Shown: positions 48,671-60,997 of the stretch, piece after piece | How positions within the stretch are numbered: the stretch's first letter is position 1 | Layout of the letters: each line of letters opens with the position of its first letter | Source: Arabidopsis thaliana | Lineage: Eukaryota > Streptophyta > Magnoliopsida > Brassicales > Brassicaceae | Length of the DNA stretch: 64,000 bases | Assembly: GCF_000001735.4 (NCBI RefSeq) | Contig: NC_003076.8 | Coordinates: 26,229,835 to 26,293,834, forward strand | Direction of reading: 5' to 3' | The notes under the pieces: model-generated | The model's database searches: none | What the model was told of the DNA's origin: nothing | Seen by the model: the letters and a program-made list of their open reading frames with translations, nothing else | Position numbers and translations under genes: made by a program

Positions 48671-51600
48671 AGAATTTGATGGAACCTTCTGCTTCGTCTA
48701 GAGGATCTCAAACTACTACAGTACTCTAATTTTCAACTAAACCTAAAACTCTTCAGACTTCAGAGGATTTCATACCAAAATTTCGATTCTAAGTTAAATT
48801 GTTACCATCCTGTTCATACATTCATCAATTTTTCAATGTGGTATCATCCTTTTCTTTCTAGTGTAAATCTGTTTTGATTGATTCTAGCTTTCATTAGTTG
48901 TCTATTGGATGTAGAAGGTGCGATACTGTTGTAAAAGAGACACAAACTCAATCTGACACCATTAGGTATAAGTAAATCCTGCAAATGGAAAGTGACTTAC
49001 GAGTGGTAATAAATATAATGTTCAGAACATGTTTCCTCTCTAATTCTCTCTGTTTTCCCAATATTTAAAATACAGTTTCGCAAGTATTGAAAGTGTTTTA
49101 AAAAGTGATCATACATAGTAAGAGTAACTCGTAGAGAGAGATAAGTTATGGGAACTGACTGTATCAAATTAGTTGGACCATGTTTTATGTCCGTGATGGT
49201 CGGACTCAGAAACAGAGTGGTGATGTGAAGATGACATGTTTATGGTCCCATTTTCACTTTTATTGGGTCGTGTTTCACCTTTCAAATGAACCACTAGAAA
49301 ATTGAAGCAACTTTTTTTTTTCAAACCAAAGGAAAAAAGATGACTTTGTTAAGACCTTTGTCTTGGTTTTTTTTGCTTCATCAAGCGTCGCTTTCGCAAC
49401 ATGTTCTCTCTATTATTACATGATTTCAAAACAAGCAAAACATATCACTGCCTAATTCTTAACTTTGTGCTTCAGTCTTTCCATAAATAATAGTTAACTT
49501 TCAAATTCCTAAATGTACTAAAATCAACTATGGTTGTTGAGCTTTATTATTCTTCCGTTTAATCTTGGTTCGAAAGAAAAAAGATATGGTATAATCATTC
49601 CATTCATATACGTATTACTAATCATAGTTATCTTTTTGGTGAGTAAAGAGATTTGAATCAAGATTGTGTGTTGGTAATAAGAATCCTTATAGAGATGTGC
49701 ATTTAAGGAGACAGAAAGGAACACAGCACGAGACGATGCGGTTAGAGAATAAACAAAACAAAAAGAAACTTGGTAATGGATACAACGTGATTCCATCGTT
49801 AAACAACTTTGCTTTTGGCTTTGGATTCTTCTCTATTTTAACTCTTAACCCAATGTTATCTCATTATCCTTCATCTCAATCTATTTTTCTATTTACTTAA
49901 ATTTGAGTTTTCAAGACACTTTTTAAAAAAATGAAAAAGGGTTAGAAATAGAGAAGAGAGTAAGAAAGAAGTGTAAAATCAAATAAACGAATCTCATTAA
50001 GCACCTACTTCCCACATCTTTCTTAAAGTTTCTTACATAAAGCTCCCTTCACACGTGCTTACCAAATCAGATTGTCAATAATTCTTGCTCAATAATTTTT
50101 CGAAATTTATTTGAATTTATCTAATAAAAATACATTGTTTGAGTATGATATTTTGCTTAAGAAGGTTGATTATTCTCCCTATCAAAGTCTAAAAAGAAGA
50201 TTACAAAACAATTGTATGGTTAAATTCATATAAATTTGTGACTAGTATTTTAATATTTACATATATACAAATACTTATAGATGAAACGAGAATGCAGAAA
50301 TGATTATAGATAGATCAGTGACAGTGAACTGTAGCAACCGGCAAAGAAACCTCGTTAGCTGGACACACGATTACGATCATGCCCCCAGTCTCCTCTGTCC
50401 AGACGGCTGCATTAATAACAACGAGCTAGAGGGTGTTTTCGTCTTTTCGATACTTATCCCAAAACCGACAATCTCTGGTTTGGACTCGAAGGCTGATTTG
50501 GTCAATTCATAGCAACCGAACGAGCAGTCCATTCAAGTCCAAAGAGCTCCTTAGTGGTAAAAGATGTAATTACGTAGATGTTCCATGGTCAAGAATGTAT
50601 TCAGTCAAAATAAATATTTGACCAAAACTTTCGGTTAATTTCCTACCACCAGCAAAATTATAACTTTTTCTAATAATTATCAATCATTTTCAATCTCTTT
50701 TAATTTTCTTTTTCACTTTTTTTTATTAATTAAAGTCAATTCACACTATACAAAAAGAAGGAAGTCTAAATATTTTTTTACTTTCATGTTGCTTTTCTAA
50801 CTTTTATATTTTGCTCTTCTCAACAGATTTTGCTGGTTTTTGTATTAGAAATATTATTATGTTTCCAGAAATGAATTTTTTATATGTCGTCTGGATTCGT
50901 ATATATATATTGGAAAGTGAAATTAATTCATTTGATTTTTTTCTTTGATATATCGACCAAATCAAATAAATACGACCCCATTGTGGCATTGTTAATGCAA
51001 AAAGGCACAAGTACAAAAAAAACATAATAATTCACTATTTTATTTACAGACACATGGGCCCAATTCATACGGCCCAATTACCATAAACCTCTCTTTTAAA
51101 GAGTGGGTTCCACAGTGGTAAACTTTTTGACTATCCATTGGAATGATTGCATCTGGACCGTTCATCTACATTAATTATTGGGTTTTTTCGCTTTAAAGCA
51201 TCAATTAACTTATTACGTATAGGATTAGATTACCAATAACGATCTTTTTAGCTTTTGTCGTTTTCCGATAAAACCATACGATTAAGAATATGACCTCTTG
51301 TATCTTTTGAGGGATTTTAGTTAATCTTTCTACATTTATTTTGTTGGATGCTCATACAATTATCCTGTGTCTCTCAAAATAAAACAAAAATTACTCTATT
51401 TATTAGTACATTACACATGATTATTTAGAAAATGTATATTGTGGTCATATGAAATGAGAAATTAAAGGAAATTTGTCAATACTTGAGAACATCACCATTC
51501 AAATGTTTCAAGAACAACATGACTCCAAAACAAAATAAATGAACCTTTCCCTAATAATAGTATATTCTCCATCGTACAAAGTTCTAAATAATACAATATT

Positions 51601-51843
51601 CATTTCGTCAAAGCATATGATGTGTTGGAATCAGAATTATCTGCAAATGTTTGAATTTCAAATGTTAGTATCAGGCTATTTTTACTGTTTTATCAAATAT
51701 CGTTTCTTCTGCAATCTATCACTTGATTGTTTTATCAAATCAGCACTAGTATTATTGATTTTGTAATTTGTGTTTGTCTACCTCCAATTACTTTTTAGTG
51801 TTATGATTAGTAATGTAATAAAATCACAAATCTGACGTGGCAC

Positions 51844-51851
51844 CTATATAC
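51844..51851 (+). promoter_or_regulatory. TATA-like box of BAM1
   Basis: CTATATAC lies about 140 bases before the BAM1 start codon. The leader between is CT-rich (TCTTCTTCTTCG, CTCACACC) and free of ATG. Confidence 0.4.
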
Positions 51852-51991
51852 AATTCCAAAAACAAGTGGAACGAATATAAAACAAATTCACACCTTCCTC
51901 ATCTTCTTCTTCGTCTTCACTTACCTTCTCTCTACACTCACACCATCTCACAACCCTAATCTCTCCCACACAAGAGAGATAGAGAGAAACA

Positions 51992-54900
51992 ATGAAACTT
52001 TTTCTTCTCCTTCTTTTTCTTCTCCACATTTCTCATACCTTCACCGCAAGCCGACCAATCTCCGAGTTCCGTGCTCTCCTCTCACTCAAAACCTCTCTCA
52101 CCGGCGCCGGAGATGACAAAAACTCGCCTCTCTCTTCCTGGAAAGTCTCAACAAGCTTCTGTACATGGATTGGTGTCACGTGCGATGTATCTCGCCGTCA
52201 CGTGACTTCTCTTGATCTCTCCGGTCTCAACCTCTCCGGTACTCTTTCCCCAGATGTTTCTCATTTACGTCTTCTTCAGAATCTATCACTCGCTGAAAAT
52301 CTAATCTCCGGTCCGATTCCGCCGGAAATCTCGAGCCTTTCCGGTCTTCGTCACTTAAATCTCTCGAACAATGTCTTCAACGGTTCGTTTCCCGATGAGA
52401 TTTCTTCTGGATTGGTGAATCTCCGAGTTCTTGATGTCTACAACAACAATCTAACCGGAGATTTACCGGTTTCCGTCACCAATCTGACTCAGCTCCGGCA
52501 CCTTCACCTCGGTGGTAACTACTTCGCTGGAAAGATCCCGCCTTCGTACGGAAGCTGGCCAGTTATTGAGTATCTAGCGGTTTCCGGCAACGAGCTTGTC
52601 GGGAAAATCCCTCCAGAGATCGGAAACCTAACGACTCTCCGGGAGCTTTACATCGGCTACTACAACGCTTTCGAAGACGGTCTTCCTCCAGAGATCGGAA
52701 ATCTATCGGAGCTAGTCAGATTCGACGGAGCTAATTGCGGATTAACCGGTGAGATTCCGCCGGAGATTGGGAAGCTTCAGAAACTCGATACGCTTTTCTT
52801 GCAAGTGAATGTCTTCTCCGGTCCATTAACTTGGGAGCTAGGAACGCTATCGAGTTTAAAATCAATGGATTTGTCTAACAACATGTTCACCGGAGAGATT
52901 CCAGCGAGTTTCGCAGAGTTGAAGAATCTCACGCTTTTGAATCTCTTCCGTAACAAACTTCACGGCGAGATACCGGAGTTCATCGGAGATTTGCCGGAGC
53001 TTGAAGTGTTACAGCTTTGGGAGAACAATTTCACCGGAAGCATCCCGCAGAAATTAGGAGAAAACGGTAAACTAAATCTCGTCGATCTCTCTTCCAATAA
53101 GCTGACCGGAACTTTACCGCCGAACATGTGCTCCGGTAACAAGTTAGAAACTTTAATCACTCTTGGAAACTTTCTCTTTGGTTCAATCCCTGATTCTCTT
53201 GGTAAATGTGAGTCTTTGACCCGGATCCGAATGGGTGAGAATTTCCTGAACGGGTCAATCCCAAAAGGACTATTCGGATTACCCAAATTAACTCAAGTGG
53301 AGCTCCAAGATAATTATCTCTCCGGAGAGTTACCAGTCGCCGGAGGTGTCTCTGTTAATCTTGGTCAGATCAGTTTATCAAACAACCAGCTCTCAGGTCC
53401 ATTACCTCCGGCGATCGGGAACTTCACCGGCGTTCAGAAACTTCTTCTTGATGGAAACAAGTTCCAAGGTCCTATTCCTTCAGAGGTAGGGAAGCTTCAG
53501 CAGCTCTCGAAGATTGATTTCAGCCACAACTTGTTCTCCGGTCGAATCGCGCCGGAGATTAGTCGTTGCAAGCTCTTAACGTTTGTTGATCTGAGCAGAA
53601 ACGAGCTCTCCGGTGAAATCCCAAATGAGATCACTGCTATGAAGATATTGAATTACTTGAACCTGTCGAGAAACCATCTGGTTGGATCAATCCCTGGTTC
53701 AATCTCGTCAATGCAGAGCTTAACATCTCTTGATTTCTCTTACAACAACCTCTCCGGTTTAGTTCCGGGAACAGGACAATTCAGTTACTTCAACTACACA
53801 TCGTTCTTGGGTAATCCTGATCTCTGTGGTCCTTATCTTGGTCCTTGTAAAGACGGTGTTGCTAAAGGAGGTCACCAGAGTCATAGTAAAGGACCTTTAT
53901 CAGCTTCTATGAAGTTATTGCTTGTTCTTGGACTACTTGTTTGTTCGATTGCGTTCGCGGTAGTAGCCATAATCAAAGCTAGATCATTGAAAAAGGCGAG
54001 TGAGTCACGGGCTTGGAGGTTAACAGCTTTCCAGAGACTAGACTTCACGTGTGACGATGTCTTGGATTCTCTCAAAGAAGACAACATTATAGGCAAAGGA
54101 GGAGCTGGTATTGTCTATAAAGGCGTAATGCCTAATGGTGATCTAGTCGCGGTTAAAAGACTCGCTGCAATGTCTCGTGGATCTTCCCATGATCACGGCT
54201 TCAACGCAGAGATTCAAACCTTAGGAAGGATAAGACACAGACACATAGTGAGGCTTCTCGGATTTTGCTCAAACCACGAGACGAATCTACTTGTCTATGA
54301 GTACATGCCTAATGGTAGTCTCGGTGAGGTGCTTCACGGTAAGAAAGGAGGACACTTGCATTGGGACACACGTTACAAGATTGCTCTTGAAGCTGCTAAA
54401 GGACTCTGTTACCTTCATCACGATTGTTCTCCATTGATCGTTCACAGAGATGTCAAATCAAACAACATCCTCCTTGATTCAAACTTTGAAGCTCATGTTG
54501 CTGACTTTGGTCTCGCTAAATTCCTTCAAGATTCCGGTACTTCTGAATGTATGTCTGCAATCGCTGGCTCTTACGGCTACATAGCTCCAGGTACTAAAAT
54601 CTTCAAAAAAAGTTTCTAACTTTACAATCTCTTGCTCTGTTTTTCTCTTTAAAGTTTCTAACTTTACTATCTTTTGCTCTGTTTTGGTGTTTGTGTAGAG
54701 TATGCGTATACGTTGAAGGTAGATGAGAAGAGCGATGTGTATAGTTTCGGTGTGGTTCTTTTGGAACTCGTCACCGGAAGAAAACCTGTCGGAGAATTTG
54801 GAGACGGTGTCGATATAGTGCAATGGGTTCGTAAAATGACTGATTCGAACAAGGATTCGGTTCTGAAAGTATTGGATCCGAGACTTTCTTCGATTCCGAT

Positions 54901-55111
54901 TCATGAAGTGACGCACGTCTTCTATGTAGCGATGCTCTGTGTAGAAGAACAAGCTGTTGAGAGGCCGACTATGAGAGAAGTTGTTCAGATTCTCACTGAG
55001 ATCCCGAAGTTGCCACCGTCGAAGGATCAGCCGATGACGGAATCAGCGCCGGAGAGTGAGCTTTCGCCGAAGTCTGGTGTTCAAAGTCCGCCGGATCTAC
55101 TCAATCTATGA
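51992..55111 (+). CDS. BAM1: LRR-XI receptor-like kinase BAM1
   Basis: This plasma-membrane receptor kinase for CLE peptides (BARELY ANY MERISTEM 1) acts with CLAVATA1-type pathways in meristem, anther and vascular development, and is also linked to cell-to-cell spread of RNA silencing. Exons 51992-54590 and 54699-55111 close to 1003 residues, the length I recall. A signal peptide (about 1-19) is followed by an LRR cap with FCTWIGVTC and about 20 leucine-rich repeats to about residue 600. A membrane helix spans about 641-661 ([20 protein letters not shown]). The Ser/Thr kinase has [25 protein letters not shown] (H818-R-D) and DFGLA (D838), so it is an RD kinase with all catalytic residues. 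The single intron splits the activation-segment motif GYIAPEY; the apparent stop after 54590 is intronic. Confidence 0.97.
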
Positions 55112-58100
55112 GAGTTTTCTGATTCACGGCGGTTAATTTAGGGTACCGGTATAAGGGGTAAATTTGTCTTTTCATAAATGTTATTAGCGATGAGATTTGG
55201 TTGTTAATTTACTTTAATCCCTCTTAGTACGGTTTGTGCTTTGGTCCGGTTTAGTAGGTTTTTTTTTGAAAGAAGGTTGTTTAAACTCTTTTTAAGTGTG
55301 TTTCATTTTCCTTTTTTATGTTTTTAATCGGTATTCGGCTTTATTTAGTTTGTAATTTGTGTTAATGAAAATGTACAGTTGGTTTTTTTTTGAAGGAATT
55401 TCAAAATATCTTGAAAAGAGTGAAATGTGTAATGTGAACACTCTTGCATGTCTTGCTATAGAGTCACGCATCTGCAACTGATATGAACGATCACCTTCTT
55501 TATTGTTTTTAGGTATTTGACTTTGTTACAAAGATTCAAATGTAGCTACTAACACCTGCAATAACCTGAAAGAAATTTCATCAAACAGAAATTATATTTG
55601 ATCTCCATCAACAAGATGTTTGAGAGCGGTTAAAGTTGTGGTTGCGTTTGCGTTTGGTGAAAATGTTAACTTGGAAGAATAATTAAAGAGGAAGCATGTG
55701 AGAGGTCAAAGGTATAAATGTGGTGGGGAGATAATGATTGGTTTTGAGTTAATATGAGAAGCCTATAAGGTGATATTTCTCCCACATGCAAAATATATAC
55801 CAAAGTCTTTAAGTCTTTAATGATTTTGATGAGATCTCTTCTCTATTCCCTGCTCATGAAGCAATTTCTACTCTATGTAAAGCATTTATGATTTCATCGA
55901 TCACTCATAAATATAAGCCACACCCAACTTACATTAATATGGTTTTCATTTGGCTGTACGTAGTTTCCAATGATGATTGTAGATCTAAGTCTAGGTTTTA
56001 ATGAGAAAATTGGACCAAACAAACAAAATTGTAGCTATCTTCGTGTTTGTTCACATTTTGGAGATAACAGCCTAACTAGATCATGGGCTAAGTGTTAGCT
56101 TTGATAGGGATTCTCACGTAACTCTATGATAACATATTGCACTAAAATGTGATTTAGTTCACTCACTAAGTTAGTGACATTTCCAAAAAGTGTCATCCAC
56201 TTAGCAAATTCCGTTGCTATGTTTATGATTCTTTCATTACTATACTCCAAGCAAGAATTTGACGAGTGATACTGCAATTTTATCTTTTTCATAAACGTAA
56301 CGTTTATTTCACAAACAAACAAAAAGTGTTTTTGTAATTTCCTTGATGCACACATCAATTGCGTGTGTGTTCACGATTTCATCACATATACAACAACTAT
56401 TTTCCATTTCACTGTGCGTCCATGGGATATTCATGTTCGATGGATCATAAAGGTAAAAGACTCAGGAAAAACAATAGTTAATGTCATTTCATATCAGCTT
56501 TATATTCTCACATTATGCGTAATTTCCGGACAAAAGAAAGCTATTAATTAGAAACTTTTTTTATCTCAAAGAATTTTCGTCTGTGACAACTCATAAGCAC
56601 TGAAAATTAGACTACTCCAATTTTCTAACTCAATTTACTCTGTGTCTATGCTATAGACCTATCAGTTATGTAGCACATATAAATATCAATCCAAACATTT
56701 TAATTGGTAAGTTTTAGGGGTGAAAATGCCACGTGGAATTTATGATTGTGATGTGACAGAGACACGTAGAAAGAAGAAGGAGTGCACTGTGTTTTGAATG
56801 GGTCCGTTTTGTCTTTATCTTGGCCTTCATTGTTTTCCCCGACATAGTTATGTCCCATCCCTCGTAGTTGCTAAAGAGAATCCTTACACCAAGGTAAATT
56901 ACAATAACAAAATTTAGAAATTTAAATTTATCAATTGATCTGATATGTGAAATGCAGTTTGTATACATTTGGTATTAGCCGCTCAATTTTCTTAAAAGAT
57001 TTCAGAATTTAGTGTAGGTGATTAGGTATAATTAGTTGCTGGTCATCATAAGAAGAAAAACACAAAAACCCTAATTAATATTCGTACCTGCTATCACTAA
57101 CACTATATAATATACGAAAGTGTCTAGCTAATTATGTAAGATGATTATAGTGGCTCTACCTTTTACTATGATTCACGTACTAGTGACTTGTGTTGGCCCA
57201 AATCTTACTCATTCCGTTTAAATTTTATAGTGTTTACATATATATATGTAATGGAGTTGGAATGCTCTTGGGGACATCAAGAATGACCGTTTGTTTATCC
57301 GTGACATATGACTGAACTAAGTAAAATAAAGGACGTAAATAGTTAGTATATGAATTTGATTCATGGATGAACGTCCGTGACATATGAGACCGTCGTATGT
57401 CAAGAAAATGTGTGTGAGAAAATTATATGTCATATACGATGATATCGTAACGTGGTGCTAGCTAGGTAGAGATTCGCTTTGTTTCGTAAATGCTCATCGA
57501 CGTAAACAAAATCACTTTTGAGTTTTATAGTTTCACGAGTAATGATGTACTTGTATATTATGATGATTGCAGTACTCTTTTTTTCTTAAAGAAGAAAGCA
57601 GGAGATGATTGTAAATTTGTAAATGTATATTCTTGTAACCAGAGAATTATCATCAGAGATTAATAATGGTTAAATTTAGAAAGTAATAATAGTGAGGTGA
57701 CACTGAAAGGACAAAAAGAAGAAGAGACAATTGGTTAAGTGCCACTTTTTCTATTTGTTGACATACATTTTTGAAAATCAAACGTGACAAATATTTCCAA
57801 ATGCTTCTGATCCTTTTGAATTTTAAGCACATAGCTCTTTTAAAAATAATTAAATTACAATTAGCTGTAAAGTTCACTTGCCTCATTATTTACAAGATAG
57901 AGAAATATTATAATGTTTTGCATGATCAAACCTTCTTACTATATTTTACCAGGCATGATCTAATTTCTAATAATGCATTGTCTAATACGTAATCATTACT
58001 GCCATTATTATAAGTTATGCACATGCATAAACAATATCTATCAGCTTTTTGAAATCTTTGTTATCTTGAAATTTTAGCTATGAGCTGACCAATGGATGAA

Positions 58101-58676
58101 TAATAAGATCGATGGCGAACCACGCCTTCACACCAAATGTCAGCAAACCAAATGTTAGTTTGGACTCTTGTATTTTATCGCTTACAAATTGCAATGAAGT
58201 AATGATCACATATTCGATAAGTTGGATTTATCATGTAAAACTTTGTTTAAAGCATGTAGTTATAATTGCGAATCAAAACTTTAGCTTTGTTTTGCCTTTG
58301 GATTCCAGATTCCACCAATTAGTATCTCCAAAAAGGGCATACACAGTCAACTTTGACACGTGAGTTCCCACACGTGTATCATAGACATTCCTATAAACCG
58401 CACGATAAAATGTAAAGCATCACGAGACTCATAATTGGGATTTCCTCTCTTCTTTCTTTGCTTTAATATTCTTTTCAAAATGAGAGATCACACGAGACAC
58501 ACGAGAACGTCCACATACCGAATCATTTGTTTTTTTTTTGTTTGGTCAACAATCACTATTTGTTGTTATATGATCATCTTTAACTGTATAAAACGTCCGT
58601 GAAAGTTTTTTTATGCGGAGTTGGGTAAAAGATCCGTTTGGCAAAACGTGACAACATAAAAATGATTCATATAATT
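55112..58676. other. Intergenic region downstream of BAM1
   Basis: The first 300 bases are probably BAM1 3' UTR. Beyond that I find no protein gene. G-box-type ACGTG motifs occur at 56731-56738 (CCACGTGG) and around 58358-58375 (ACACGTGAG, CACACGTGT). Confidence 0.45.
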
Positions 58677-59010
58677 TGGGCCATGAAATAATGGGCCTAT
58701 CCTCGAATCAGATGTTATTTTTTAAAAAAGCTCAGATTATACATAGTTGGATCCTGAAAAGCCGAATCACAAAAATAATATGGGCTTTACTTTTGAAAAC
58801 TAAAAAAGCCCAATATCTTGAAAAATGATTTAACATGCATAAGCGCCACCTTGTGTCGAAAGGTGGAGTAGGCTCTGTTTAGACGACAATAAATTTTATT
58901 GAGTGCTGCTGATTGTGAATTTTGAATCTTTAAAGTTATATTTTTGTTATTAACTTGTCGAGGCCTTTGAGCACTAACAAAATTGGAGTTCCAGCTCACC
59001 CACTGGCCCA
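58677..59010 (+). promoter_or_regulatory. Site II-rich promoter of the small gene at 59.3 kb
   Basis: TGGGCC at 58677 and 58692, TGGGCT at 58781, AGCCCA at 58807 and GGCCCA at 59005 form a cluster 300-650 bases before the candidate start at 59324. It is followed by a CT-rich leader (59200-59230). This is the usual architecture of a TATA-less, broadly expressed plant gene. Confidence 0.5.
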
Positions 59011-59323
59011 CTAGGCGTTATTACGTTAACGAAATTTCCAACGGTCAAAAATAGTTTTCCTTTTTTCAATGGGGATAGTTTGGTAATTTCGACTCTCTCA
59101 CAGCCAAGTTTTCCTTTTTCTCTAGGTTTTATGTTTCCTGATACAACGTACATAAAATTGTTTACAAGTATAACTCCAGCGTCAGAGATCCATTCGATAG
59201 CGACTTCTCTCTCTCTCTCTTTTCTGATATCAGAAAAACTTTCTTTGTTTTCTCTCTTCCCTTTTCTCATATAGAAAAACGTTCAGAGATTCAAAAAAAA
59301 AGGTCGAATTTTGTTTTTTGGGT

Positions 59324-59725
59324 ATGACGATCATAAGCAAAAGCAAAGGATGTCTTCAAGAGATCAAATCAACTTGCGCCGACTCCAACACTCTGTTTTC
59401 AAAAGGTATTTTTCTTCCTTATCTATGTTTCTCTTTTATCTACTGTCTTGTTGGAATTTTTGGCCAAATCAACATCTTTTTATATGGTTTGTTAATCTTT
59501 AGTATCTAATTATCTGGTTGATCGCAAAACAAATAATTCTCATGTTCAAAGTGGGTTTCTTCTAATCCAATTTGAATTTTAGTTCTTATATTATTCCCCT
59601 CTAACCCTAATCATATGTTTCTCAAACTTTTGATTTTTATTCAAGATTCCTCCTAATCAGTTATTTCTTCTTTGTATGTAGATGTAGTTGCAACTTCAGA
59701 GCTTTTCTCATCTGTGGTGTCGTAG
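59324..59725 (+). CDS. Candidate 41-residue two-exon protein
   Basis: Exon 1 (59324-59405) and exon 2 (59682-59725) are joined by a GT-AG intron of 276 bases (AAAAG/GTATTT ... TTTGTATGTAG/ATG) and close to 41 residues. The product starts MTIISKSKGCLQEIKSTC and ends VATSELFSSVVS. It has no signal peptide or membrane segment and two Cys. I do not recognise it and assign no function. Support comes from the site II promoter, the CT-rich ATG-poor leader, the ATG as first start after that leader, good splice sites, and an AATAAA at 59781-59786 after the stop. It could equally be a non-coding transcript with a chance ORF. Without splicing the same start reads through to about 59507 into AT-rich intron-like codons. 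Confidence 0.45.
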
Positions 59726-60406
59726 CGTGAGAGAGACGGATTTGCAGTCATTGAAACTCTTTGGACATTACAAAGCCCAATAAAGATGGACAAATGACAA
59801 GCCCATTTTTAAATTTTGTCTGACTCTCGCCTATCCTACATGAATTCTACAGAGACAATGCATCATCCCATTCGGCTAGGTCAATTTTCATCCCTATCTT
59901 GTTTATAATCTATAATCTTATAGATAGGTTACTTACAAAAAAGGTCTTTAATACTACTTTTGATTTTTCAAAACATAATATATTTCTCAAAGTTTTTGAT
60001 TTTTAAAGGTTTTTAACTCTCTTTATTTTTCTATTTTTTTCTTCTATAAATATTAAATTAATATGACGTTGTGAAATCTAACCGGATTTTGGATCCTGCC
60101 ATGTAACCATGGTCATTAGCGATTCCACAAATCCAACATGTTTTTTCACATCTTCATGTATATTTAGCATTTTTTTTTTTTTTTTTTTTTTTTAAAAAGT
60201 TTTCAACTCTTTTGTTTTTTTTAAAGGTTCTATAAATACTAAATTCATATGAGATTCAATATTTAGAATATAAATACTAAACTAATACATGTGGATACCC
60301 AATACAAATATAAACCTAACAGTATTAGTTATATACTAAACTAATATATATATATATATTTGTAATACCTCAAGAACCTAAAATTAAAATAATAAATCCG
60401 AATATA

Positions 60407-60604
60407 CAGCGGCGGATCCACGTTATGGGTGATGGGGGCAACTGCCACCAGTAAAATATAAATAATTTACGTTTTTTAATAATACAGAGTAAGTAAAGTA
60501 ACAGAATGGTATGAAATGCTCCCACTAAAAGCAAGAAGTATCGGGTTCAAACCCATTTAAAGACATTTTGCCCCCATTAAATATTTCTGCTGAGTCCGCC
60601 CCTG
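60407..60604. mobile_element. 198-bp hAT-type MITE with 8-bp target duplication
   Basis: The element begins CAGCGGCGGATCCA and ends in the reverse complement of CAGGGGCGGACTCA. Eleven of these 14 terminal bases match. It is flanked by a perfect 8-bp target duplication CGAATATA at 60399-60406 and 60605-60612, the hallmark of hAT transposons. It has no coding capacity. Its interior includes GGGTTCAAACCC, similar to a tRNA B box, and a poorly paired foldback (GGGGGCAACTGCC at the left, TTTTGCCCCC at the right). Confidence 0.88.
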
Positions 60605-60786
60605 CGAATATACTAGATTTTGTTTTTTAGTAATTCATATAAATTGGATATATTTGGGATAAAAGTAGCCAATGTTATAGTTTTCTTTTAGGTAATTTGA
60701 GTATTTTGGTTATATTTGGGTAAAGAGTAGTAACCAATGTATTTTTGGGTAATCGGATATTTCGATTAGATTTAGTATATATGGTA

Positions 60787-60997
60787 CTCTTTCCGTTTCA
60801 CAATATAAGTTGTTTTAGCTAAAAGCACGCAGATTAAGAATATTTATTTTTAAAAAGTTTAACCAATCATAAAAGACACTGCATAATAGAAATAATTATA
60901 AAACATTAAAATAATATATAATAGAAATTTGAAAACAACTTATATTGTGAAACAAAAAATTTGGTCCAAAATAACTTATATTATGAAACGGAAGAAG
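60787..60997. mobile_element. Stowaway-type (Tc1/mariner) MITE, 211 bp
   Basis: Terminal inverted repeats CTCTTTCCGTTTCACAATAT and CTTCTTCCGTTTCATAATAT (right end, reverse complement) are flanked by TA at 60785-60786 and 60998-60999. The Stowaway consensus end is CTCCCTCCGTTTC. A second perfect 22-bp inverted repeat pairs 60795-60816 with 60932-60953, so the right terminal sequence is present twice. The element has no coding capacity. Confidence 0.85.

Larger units (their letters stand above)
47601..51840. other. BAM1 upstream intergenic region
   Basis: 47740-48260 is richer in G and C than its surroundings, but frames on both strands are short and no domain is recognised. Tandem repeats lie at 48088-48170 and 48291-48360. 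48545-48670 is G/C-rich and resembles a decayed transposon end. TGGGCCCAAT and GGCCCAAT near 51055-51085 are site II motifs about 900 bases before BAM1. Nothing else is assigned. Confidence 0.45.

Noticed and set aside
54591..54619. Apparent truncation of BAM1 in the kinase domain
   Set aside because: The stop lies in a 108-base GT-AG intron; exon 2 at 54699 restores GYIAPEY and the rest of the kinase.
60535..60560. tRNA-like B box as evidence for a tRNA gene
   Set aside because: No A box, acceptor stem or cloverleaf could be built, and the word lies inside a MITE.
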